A stretch of DNA of 8,478 nt from positions 1 to 8,478 of the forward strand of contig JAPORL010000110.1 in NCBI GenBank assembly GCA_026712605.1. The letters run 5' to 3'. Made by a program: the position numbers and the translations under genes. Within the stretch, counting starts at the first letter, position 1; each line of letters starts with the position of its first letter. Source of the DNA: Pseudobdellovibrionaceae bacterium (GTDB lineage: Bacteria > Bdellovibrionota > Bdellovibrionia > Bdellovibrionales > UBA1609). Below are positions 1 through 4,897 of the stretch, in pieces. The notes under the pieces are model-generated. The model searched no databases, was not told the DNA's origin, and was given only the letters and a program-made list of their open reading frames with translations.

Positions 1-147
1 TCTAAGATTCACCTCTACAAGAAGTACAGGTTATGATTTTTCTCCTACAGAATTTGATAATCTTGCTTATAAAGCCTTACAGGTTTTTCAACACAACATT
101 TTGATGCCCTAGCTTCAATTAGAGAAATAGAAAAAACTATATTTTAA
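1..147 (+). pseudogene. 3' end of an unidentified gene, apparently frameshifted
   Basis: No family is recognised. From base 2 one frame reads open to a TAG at 110-112 and ends YKALQVFQHNILMP. From about base 100 another frame reads FDALASIREIEKTIF and stops at TAA 145-147. That second tail is helical, charged and protein-like, and it ends 13 bases before a strong hairpin terminator. One extra T in the TTTT run at 99-102 would join the two frames into a single C-terminus (QHNI-FDALASIREIEK). This is inference: the gene may truly end at 112, or it may be a decayed or misassembled 3' end. The start lies left of the window. Confidence 0.4.
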
Positions 148-160
148 AAGAAGTGTATCA

Positions 161-190
161 GGAAAGCCTCTTAACAGAGGCTTTTCCTTT
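161..190 (+). terminator. Rho-independent-like terminator after the left-edge gene
   Basis: AAAGCCTC at 163-170 pairs perfectly with GAGGCTTT at 177-184 around the six-base loop TTAACA. The stem can extend with GG/CC through one bulge. The + strand tail is pyrimidine-rich (TCCTTTCC), while the - strand side has no T run, so it best serves the + strand gene ending at 112 or 147. Confidence 0.7.
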
Positions 191-192
191 CC

Positions 193-402
193 ATAATCCT
201 CCTATTTCTTAAGATTGTGCTTGATTTAAACTTTTTTCAAAGTAATTATCTAAATTTAATGACTTATTCCTTTTTTACATTATAGAAATAGATCAAATTA
301 ACTTGGTTTTTTAAATAAATCGCTTAGATTCTCTTCTTTAAAACTATGTCTGAGTTTTTGAATGTTTTTATAGTTATTAGATAATAGTAAATTTTAAAAA
401 AA
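193..402 (-). repeat. Diverged second copy of the msrAB upstream region (no gene behind it)
   Basis: This gene-free stretch resembles the sequence upstream of the msrAB start, in the same orientation. Bases 193-262 align with 1494-1563, including the AGGAGGATTAT Shine-Dalgarno stretch; by eye about three quarters of bases match. Bases 261-402 align with 1769-1905, and the first 31 bases (261-291 and 1769-1799) are identical. The roughly 207 bases between the two blocks upstream of msrAB are absent here, and the joint lies at a TGA found at both edges. Read on the - strand, an ATG at 194-192 opens only seven codons before a stop, so no msr coding sequence follows. The rest of 188-438 shows no gene. 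Confidence 0.8.
279..284 (-). promoter_or_regulatory. TATAAT box within the repeat, copy 1
   Basis: The - strand reads TATAAT inside the 31-base block that is identical between the two repeat copies. No convincing -35 hexamer sits 16-18 bases upstream. If active, a transcript would run leftward through the orphan Shine-Dalgarno stretch into the hairpin at 161-190. Confidence 0.25.
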
Positions 403-438
403 GTTTGGACAGTCAAGTCTATAATTTTTAAAAAATAA

Positions 439-1491
439 TTATTCAAATAAACTTAAATAATCGGCATACTTGCTGTCTTTTAGATCTTCTTTGGCTATGA
501 ATTTTAAAGAGGCCGAATTCACACAGTACCTCATGCCTAAAGGTTTAGGTCCATCAGAAAAGACATGCCCTAAATGAGAATCTCCATGTTTTGATCGAAT
601 TTCTGTTCGTTTTACAAGGAGTTTTCTATCCGGTTTTGTTATTATATTTTCTGAAACCAAAGGCTTTGTAAATGAGGGCCAGCCTGTTTTGGAATCAAAC
701 TTATCTAATGAGCTAAAAAGAGGCTCTCCAGATGCAATATCCACATAAATCCCTTCTTTTTTATTATCCCAGTATTTATTATTAAAAGGAGGCTCTGTTT
801 TATCTTTTTGTGTAACTTCATACTCTACTGAATTGAGCTTCCTTTTTATTTCTTCTAAAGGGGGTTTAGAATAAGTTTGGGAAGTTGTTTTTTTATTTTC
901 TTCAGAAACCTCTGATTTTGATACTTTTACTTTATCCCATGTTTTTTCTAAAAATTGGTTTCTTCCTGATCGAGATTGATAAAATTTGTATTTTAAAGGA
1001 TTTTTTTTGTAGTAATCTTGATGATAGTCTTCGGCTTTGTAAAAATTTTTAAAGGCAATAATAGGAGTTACAATTTCTGATTTGAAAGGTCCATTTTGTT
1101 GGAGATTTTTCTTAGACTGCTCAGCTTGCTTTTTTTGTTTTTCATTATGATAAAAAATAGCAGAACTGTATTGATGGCCTCTATCAACAAATTGTCCACC
1201 ACTATCTAAAGGGTTAATTGTTCTCCAGAAAAAATCTAAAACTTCAGAATAGCTAATTTCATTGGGATCAAAGAAAATTTGAACCGCTTCTAAGTGACCT
1301 GTAGTCCCACTAGAAACTTCTTTATAAGAAGGATTTTTTTTATCTCCTCCTGTGTAACCAGAAATAACTTCTTTAATACCTTTTAGTTTTTCTAAGTTAG
1401 ATTCCATACACCAAAAACAGCCTCCAGCTAAAGTGGCAATTTCTAAAGATTTTTTAGATTCTTCTGACAGACAAATTTTATCTTTTTCCAT
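439..1491 (-). CDS. msrAB: Peptide methionine sulfoxide reductase MsrA-MsrB fusion
   Basis: This enzyme repairs oxidised methionine: MsrA reduces the S-sulfoxide and MsrB the R-sulfoxide. The start chosen at 1491 gives 350 residues. The MsrA domain (about 18-175) has GGCFWC with catalytic Cys25 and a second Cys28, plus [22 protein letters not shown] and the [11 protein letters not shown] block. A lysine- and serine-rich linker leads to MsrB (about 213-345) with [15 protein letters not shown] and [11 protein letters not shown], catalytic Cys323. The MsrB domain has no other cysteine, so it lacks both the two CxxC zinc pairs and a local resolving Cys. The start at 1491 follows AGGAGGA by six bases. 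An in-frame ATG at 1608 would add 39 residues beginning [16 protein letters not shown], signal-peptide-like, but has no Shine-Dalgarno. The location is therefore cytoplasmic if 1491 is right and exported if 1608 is used. Family assignment is certain; the start is probable. Confidence 0.95.
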   Translation of the reverse strand: MEKDKICLSEESKKSLEIATLAGGCFWCMESNLEKLKGIKEVISGYTGGDKKNPSYKEVSSGTTGHLEAVQIFFDPNEISYSEVLDFFWRTINPLDSGGQFVDRGHQYSSAIFYHNEKQKKQAEQSKKNLQQNGPFKSEIVTPIIAFKNFYKAEDYHQDYYKKNPLKYKFYQSRSGRNQFLEKTWDKVKVSKSEVSEENKKTTSQTYSKPPLEEIKRKLNSVEYEVTQKDKTEPPFNNKYWDNKKEGIYVDIASGEPLFSSLDKFDSKTGWPSFTKPLVSENIITKPDRKLLVKRTEIRSKHGDSHLGHVFSDGPKPLGMRYCVNSASLKFIAKEDLKDSKYADYLSLFE

Positions 1492-1493
1492 AG

Positions 1494-1563
1494 ATAATCC
1501 TCCTATTCTTGAGCATTGCGCTGGATTGAAATTTCTTTCAAAGTAGTGAGTCAAATTTTTTGA
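1494..1563 (-). repeat. msrAB-proximal repeat block A (partner of 193-262)
   Basis: About 70 bases covering the Shine-Dalgarno and its upstream sequence match 193-262. In the reading frame of the long msrAB ORF this copy reads [17 protein letters not shown], while the partner reads NYFEKSLNQAQS followed by a stop. The frame is the same but only this copy is open into msrAB. Confidence 0.75.
1498..1504 (-). promoter_or_regulatory. Ribosome binding site that decides the msrAB start
   Basis: The - strand reads AGGAGGA, six bases before the ATG at 1491-1489. The longer ORF's ATG at 1608 is preceded only by A/T-rich sequence. The same AGGAGGATTAT is conserved in the orphan repeat copy at 193-203. 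Confidence 0.75.
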
Positions 1564-1616
1564 TAGTGTGGGAAATATCAAAAATGAAATTAAATAAAAT
1601 TTAATCATACAAATAG

Positions 1617-1705
1617 AATAGTTTATTTTTTATAAAAAATCTATAAAAATTAATCCTGAAGATAAAATAGTTTATTTTTTAAGTAATTTTTATAAAAAAT
1701 CTATA
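1617..1705. repeat. AT-rich imperfect tandem repeat
   Basis: AATAGTTTATTTTTT occurs at 1617-1631 and 1666-1680, and TTTTTATAAAAAATCTATA at 1627-1645 and 1687-1705. The second unit matches the first except for about 11 extra bases in its middle. It lies in the segment missing from the other leader copy, in what would be the msrAB 5' leader. Confidence 0.7.
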
Positions 1706-1768
1706 TTGGATATATGTGATAAATAGACATTAAGCTTTTATAATTTTTTATAAAAAAAGCTTTAAACT

Positions 1769-1905
1769 GACTTATTCCTTTTTTACATTATAGAAATAGC
1801 TCAAATTAGCTTGGGTTTTAAATAAATTACTTAGATTCCATTTTGTAAAACTATGTTTTTTGAATGCTTTTAGAGTTCTTAAATAGTAGTAAATTTGGAA
1901 AAAAA
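1769..1905 (-). repeat. msrAB-distal repeat block B (partner of 261-402)
   Basis: It aligns over its whole length with 261-402, with a few substitutions and a six-base gap. The first 31 bases are identical. No terminal inverted repeats and no reading frame are visible in it, so it looks like duplicated regulatory or intergenic sequence rather than an insertion element. Confidence 0.8.
1787..1792 (-). promoter_or_regulatory. Candidate -10 box for msrAB
   Basis: The - strand reads TATAAT within the perfectly conserved 31-base block. A transcript from here would have a leader of roughly 290 bases to the ATG at 1491. No good -35 hexamer is seen, so the call rests on the exact hexamer and its conservation in both copies. 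Confidence 0.3.
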
Positions 1906-1915
1906 TATATAGTAG

Positions 1916-1939
1916 AGCCACTTAGATTTTTAAGTGGCT
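1916..1939 (-). terminator. Possible terminator of the lipoprotein gene
   Basis: AGCCACTTA (1916-1924) pairs perfectly with TAAGTGGCT (1931-1939) around a six-base loop. On the - strand it is followed, after about nine bases, by a run of seven T. It sits between the lipoprotein gene and the msrAB repeat and promoter block, as a terminator should, but the delayed T run weakens the call. Confidence 0.4.
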
Positions 1940-2000
1940 TGGTCTAATATCGGTGATGGAAAATCTAAACAGGATCACTATATGTTTAAGTTTCCTGATC

Positions 2001-2025
2001 AAAAGTTTGTATCTTACAAACTTTT
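2001..2025. repeat. Perfect 11-bp inverted repeat with triloop
   Basis: AAAAGTTTGTA (2001-2011) and TACAAACTTTT (2015-2025) are perfect complements around TCT. Each strand ends its 3' arm in four T, so it could be a weak bidirectional terminator, an RNA hairpin or an operator. Confidence 0.6.
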
Positions 2026-2100
2026 CACACAAAATTCAAAATGAGGTTCGGATTTGAAAACGATGTATCTGCAGGATGATCTTTTAATTTAAAGATGTTT

Positions 2101-2385
2101 TTAAAATTCCTTTAAGAAAAAAGGTCTTATTTTTGTTTTTCCATAAAGAAGCCCATCTTTTATTATAACATCTCTTTGATAGTGTTTTCCTTCTATAATA
2201 AATCTATAAGTCCAATAGTCTTTATCGGATTTTCTGCTTATTCCATAAGGTTCCCCTAAAGTTTTTAAAATTTTTGATTTACTGGAGCGTATAGGTAAAT
2301 TTTGTATTTTTTCATTGATATGAATACAGGCTTGTAAAAAGAAGAGGTAAGCAAAAAGAAATATTTTTTTTATATATGATTCCAT
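2101..2385 (-). CDS. Small lipoprotein, possibly BamE/SmpA-like
   Basis: This is a 94-residue predicted lipoprotein. The N-terminus MESYIKKIFLFAYLFFLQAC is a signal peptide with lipobox LQAC, giving lipidated Cys20; residue 21 is Ile, so outer-membrane sorting is possible. The mature part has a spacing reminiscent of the SmpA/OmlA (BamE) fold: PIRSSKSKILKTLGEPYGIS (31-50), the aromatic strand DYWTYRFII (56-64) and a final strand VIIKDGLLYG (73-82). That resemblance is inference from pattern; the lipoprotein call is firm. No Shine-Dalgarno is visible before the ATG at 2385, but a sigma70-like promoter lies upstream. It is divergent from the oxidase operon, so a functional link is unproven. Other possibilities are any short lipid-anchored protein of unknown role. 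Confidence 0.8.
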   Translation of the reverse strand: MESYIKKIFLFAYLFFLQACIHINEKIQNLPIRSSKSKILKTLGEPYGISRKSDKDYWTYRFIIEGKHYQRDVIIKDGLLYGKTKIRPFFLKEF

Positions 2386-2445
2386 TGTGTTTTTTAGAAA
2401 TAAACATATTACTAAAGACTATTGCTGAAGTTTACTTCTTTTCAT

Positions 2446-2474
2446 ATCTTATTTTAGCTTTTTATTTTTATCAA
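2446..2474 (-). promoter_or_regulatory. Sigma70-like promoter for the lipoprotein gene
   Basis: On the - strand TTGATA (2474-2469) and TAAGAT (2451-2446) are separated by exactly 17 bases, matching the consensus at five and four of six positions. The predicted start near 2439 gives a leader of about 54 bases. Confidence 0.5.
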
Positions 2475-2503
2475 GTTGAGCTTACTTTCTTTTCTAAAAA
2501 ATC

Positions 2504-2531
2504 TTGACAAAAGGCTATTTTTCTATATGAC
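2504..2531 (+). promoter_or_regulatory. Promoter of the cytochrome oxidase operon
   Basis: A perfect TTGACA at 2504-2509 is followed after 16 bases by TATGAC (2526-2531), four of six to consensus. The predicted transcription start falls at about 2537-2540, immediately before the ATG at 2541, so the message would be leaderless or nearly so. It is 29 bases from the divergent - strand promoter, which leaves room for a shared regulator, although no operator is recognised. Confidence 0.5.
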
Positions 2532-2540
2532 TTAACTGGC

Positions 2541-3062
2541 ATGAATAAAGAAAAATCTACTTATAACTCATTAGGCTTTATTTTATTTGTAGCAACTCTT
2601 GTTTTTAGTTCCGCTTGGGGGAGTTACTTTCTTTTAATAGAAAATAAGATAGATCTGGGGGAATATGCCGATCAAATGCAGGAGCCACAGGAGACAGAGG
2701 GATTAAGTTCCGAAGAGCAGGAAAATCCATGGCTTTCCTCACAAGCTTTAGTAAGCTATGGATCTAAAATTTATAAAGCTCAATGTGCTTTATGCCATGG
2801 CGCTGGAGGTTTAGGTGATGGAACTCCTGGTTTAATTCCTCCTCCTAGAAACTTAGTAGAAGGGAAATGGCAACATGGAGGCTCTTCTAAAGATTTATTT
2901 ACTACTTTAAATAAAGGAATAGAAGGCACTTCTATGGTATCATTTAAGCATTTGTCTAAATTGGATCGTTGGGCTTTAGTACACTATGTTCGCTCTATAA
3001 CAAATAATAAGGTGGCTGATAATGCCGAAGAATTGGAAGAGTTTGCTAAACAGGCTCTTTAA
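2541..3062 (+). CDS. Membrane-anchored mono-haem cytochrome c
   Basis: This is a c-type cytochrome of 173 residues, probably an electron carrier to the oxidase encoded behind it. Residues 11-33 form an uncleaved-looking membrane anchor (LGFILFVATLVFSSAWGSYF), followed by an acidic, Glu/Gln-rich spacer (about 44-63) and a cytochrome c domain. Haem attachment is CALCH (Cys82, Cys85, His86) in the block CHGAGGLGDG, and the likely axial ligand is Met132 in GTSMVSF. The C-terminal helix LDRWALVHYVRSI is typical of class I cytochromes c near caa3 oxidases and of ActE of alternative complex III. The other Act genes are not adjacent, so ActE identity is only a suggestion. It is the first gene of the operon. 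The start has no Shine-Dalgarno, matching a leaderless message. The 3' end overlaps the next gene by 41 bases. Confidence 0.92.
   Translation: MNKEKSTYNSLGFILFVATLVFSSAWGSYFLLIENKIDLGEYADQMQEPQETEGLSSEEQENPWLSSQALVSYGSKIYKAQCALCHGAGGLGDGTPGLIPPPRNLVEGKWQHGGSSKDLFTTLNKGIEGTSMVSFKHLSKLDRWALVHYVRSITNNKVADNAEELEEFAKQAL
3009..3015 (+). promoter_or_regulatory. Ribosome binding site for the SCO gene inside the cytochrome c gene
   Basis: AAGGTGG lies six bases before the ATG at 3022 and within the coding sequence of the upstream cytochrome. It supports the overlapping start rather than a later TTG at 3043, which has no well-spaced site. Confidence 0.5.
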
Positions 3063-3927
3063 GCTTTTTTTGATATTTTTTTTTGTTGGATTAAGTTTTT
3101 CAAATGAAACAGCCTTAGCTGATAGAGATTCAGATTCCTATTTTTATCTGGCTCGTAATACCTATAATTCTCCAGCAAATATTAGCAATGAAAAAAAATA
3201 CCGAGCTGAAGAGACCCCTCACCCCTTGGCAAATATAAAAGTTAAAGAGCACATAGGAAAGAATATTGATTTGAATTTAAGTTTTGTTAATGAGGAGGGT
3301 AAGAGCCTTCCTTTAAAGAGCTATTTTCAAAAGCAAGCTGTTTTAATGACAGTAGTTTATTATAATTGTCCTAGTCTTTGTAATTTTCATTTAAATGGAT
3401 TATTTAAAGCTTTGAATAATTTAAAAAACCCTGATTATCAATTTGTAGTTATTAGTATGGATTCAACAGAAACTTATAGTTTAGCCAAAGAAAAAAAGAG
3501 AAACTATTTAGCTGAGTTTAAAAATATTAAAGCTCAAAAAGTTCATTTTTTAACAGGCTCTAAACAATCTATTGAAAAACTTACAAATAGTCTAGGATTT
3601 CCTTTTTTTTGGGATGAAGAAACTGAACAATTCGCTCATAGTCCTGTAGCTTATAGTTTAAGCCCTGAGGGCATGATCTCTCGTTATCTTTATGGAGTGG
3701 AATTTTTATCTCAGACTTTAAAATTAGCTTTTTTAGAGGCTGGAAAAGGAAAGACAGGAAATATTATTGATAGGATACTTCTTTTTTGTTATCGCTTTAA
3801 CCCAAAAAAAAACAGATACAGCTTGTATGCGGCTAATTTAATGAAAGCAGGAGGGATTTTGATCATTATAGCTTTGATTTCTCTTCTATTGCCAACTTGG
3901 ATAAAAGAGAGGAAAGGCCATCTTTAA
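3022..3927 (+). CDS. SCO1/SenC copper chaperone for oxidase assembly
   Basis: SCO proteins have a thioredoxin fold and bind copper to help build the CuA site of oxidase subunit II; some also reduce its cysteines. Of 301 residues, 1-34 form a signal peptide or anchor ending near ETALA, 70-245 the thioredoxin-like domain, and 276-293 a C-terminal membrane helix followed by the basic KERKG tail. The copper ligands are all present: Cys116 and Cys120 in YNCPSLC and His206 in FAHSPVAYSL. DPxxD-type turns are replaced by ISMDSTET (144-151). The region FCYRFNPKKNRYSLYA before the last helix is the extension seen in SCO proteins of caa3 operons. The gene overlaps the cytochrome gene by 41 bases in another frame, which suggests translational coupling, and it directly precedes coxB, its expected client. 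Confidence 0.93.
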   Translation: MPKNWKSLLNRLFKLFLIFFFVGLSFSNETALADRDSDSYFYLARNTYNSPANISNEKKYRAEETPHPLANIKVKEHIGKNIDLNLSFVNEEGKSLPLKSYFQKQAVLMTVVYYNCPSLCNFHLNGLFKALNNLKNPDYQFVVISMDSTETYSLAKEKKRNYLAEFKNIKAQKVHFLTGSKQSIEKLTNSLGFPFFWDEETEQFAHSPVAYSLSPEGMISRYLYGVEFLSQTLKLAFLEAGKGKTGNIIDRILLFCYRFNPKKNRYSLYAANLMKAGGILIIIALISLLLPTWIKERKGHL

Positions 3928-3979
3928 AATTATTATTTTATTTTTTACAAATTTTTTTGTTTTAGCAGAGGAAAAGTCT
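3920..3979 (+). other. In-frame upstream extension of coxB that looks like a signal peptide
   Basis: The coxB frame is open upstream of its TTG codon back to a stop at 3902-3904. From the ATC at 3920 it reads (I/M)FKIIILFFTNFFVLA-EEKS, a classic lysine-hydrophobic-Ala signal peptide with an Ala cleavage site. GAGAGGAAAGG (3907-3917) lies just before, well placed as a ribosome site, and the ATC overlaps the SCO stop codon region (3925-3927). No ATG, GTG or TTG occurs in this extension. Either initiation is at a rare ATC or ATT codon, or an ATG has been lost by mutation or sequencing error. Confidence 0.5.
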
Positions 3980-4885
3980 TTGCCAGTAACAGATTATGTA
4001 GCTCAATTAAAAAAGCTAGAAGACTTTCTAATTATTATCAGTTTTATAGCCTGTGTTTTAATTAGCTTTGCTTTTGCTTATTTTGCCTTTAAATTCCGAA
4101 GAAAAGAAACTCATGAACAAGGACATGCAAAAAAGCACCATAATCTTCCTTTAGAACTGGTTTGGAGTTTTATTCCCTTTGTGCTTTTTATGATTGCTTT
4201 TGTTTGGGGTTGGTTAGTTTATAAAGATGTTAGAAATCCTCCAGAAAACAGTTTAGAGATTCAAGTCTATGCTCAAAGATGGAACTGGGAGTTTATTTAT
4301 AAAAATGGAAGAAAAACAACAAAAGAGCTCTATGTCCCTGTCAATCAGCCTGTAAAACTAATCATGACTTCTAGAGATGTCATCCACAGCTTTTATATCC
4401 CTAGTTTTAAAATCAAACAAGATGTTGTCCCAGGGATGTACACTTATCTTTGGTTTTCAGCTAATCATAAAGGAAAATTTCAAGTTTTTTGTACCGAATT
4501 TTGTGGAACAGGTCATTCTACTATGGGAGCTAAATTAAATGTTGTTTCTCTAGAAGATTGGGAAAACTGGCTTAAATCTGATCCCTATAAGGGACTGAGT
4601 TTAGCAGAAGTTGGAGGAAAGGTTTTTCAAGGTCGCTGTACGGCTTGTCATAGACCAACAAAACAAAGATTAATTGGTCCTGGGCTGGCAGGCATTTATA
4701 ACACACAAAGAGATTTAGAAGATGGTTCAAGTGTATTAGGTGATGAAAACTACTTGAGGGAATCTATTTTAAACCCAAGCGCTAAAATATCAAAAGGTTA
4801 CCCTAATCAAATGACACCTTTTGCTGGCTTGTTATCTGAAGAGGAGCTTTCAGGATTAATTGAGTATATTAAATCTTTAAACTAG
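3980..4885 (+). CDS. coxB: Cytochrome c oxidase subunit II, caa3 type (CuA plus cytochrome c domain)
   Basis: This subunit takes electrons from cytochrome c and passes them through CuA to subunit I. Counting from the TTG at 3980 it has 301 residues. Membrane helices lie at about 16-38 and 59-82. The cupredoxin domain (about 92-190) holds every CuA ligand: His136 (HSFYIP), then Cys171, Glu173, Cys175, His179 and Met182 in CTEFCGTGHSTM. A fused cytochrome c domain (about 208-301) has CTACH (Cys220, Cys223, His224) and probable ligand Met278 in NQMTPF. This fusion defines the caa3 type. The start is uncertain: TTG 3980 has AGAGGA seven bases upstream, but the frame continues upstream with a signal peptide, so translation may begin at a non-canonical codon near 3920. 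It follows the SCO gene directly and ends 12 bases before coxA. Confidence 0.95.
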   Translation: MPVTDYVAQLKKLEDFLIIISFIACVLISFAFAYFAFKFRRKETHEQGHAKKHHNLPLELVWSFIPFVLFMIAFVWGWLVYKDVRNPPENSLEIQVYAQRWNWEFIYKNGRKTTKELYVPVNQPVKLIMTSRDVIHSFYIPSFKIKQDVVPGMYTYLWFSANHKGKFQVFCTEFCGTGHSTMGAKLNVVSLEDWENWLKSDPYKGLSLAEVGGKVFQGRCTACHRPTKQRLIGPGLAGIYNTQRDLEDGSSVLGDENYLRESILNPSAKISKGYPNQMTPFAGLLSEEELSGLIEYIKSLN

Positions 4886-4897
4886 AAAGGATAAATT

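Larger units (their letters stand above)
1609..2100. other. Gene-free stretch of 492 bases upstream of msrAB
   Basis: No convincing gene is seen. In order it holds an AT-rich near-tandem repeat (1617-1705), an imperfect AAGCTT-ended hairpin (1732-1765), repeat block B (1769-1905), a nine-pair hairpin (1916-1939), an eleven-pair triloop inverted repeat (2001-2025) and a weak six-pair hairpin (2079-2084 with 2091-2096). It probably combines the 3' end of the lipoprotein transcript with the promoter and leader of msrAB. Confidence 0.6.

Noticed and set aside
192..194. ATG on the - strand behind the orphan Shine-Dalgarno in the left repeat copy
   Set aside because: The frame closes after seven codons and the spacing to AGGAGGA is only two bases, so it is not a gene; only a leader peptide could be imagined.
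402..438. Possible msrAB terminator just past its stop codon
   Set aside because: A T run exists on the - strand (near 395-401), but only a three-pair stem can be drawn before it.
261..1905. msrAB between direct repeats as a composite mobile element
   Set aside because: No transposase, terminal inverted repeats or convincing target duplications are seen; duplication of the leader explains the repeats better.
1956..2057. A 33-codon + strand ORF (MENLNRITICLSFLIKSLYL…)
   Set aside because: There is no clear ribosome site, it overlaps the perfect inverted repeat at 2001-2025, and the composition looks like chance in AT-rich DNA.
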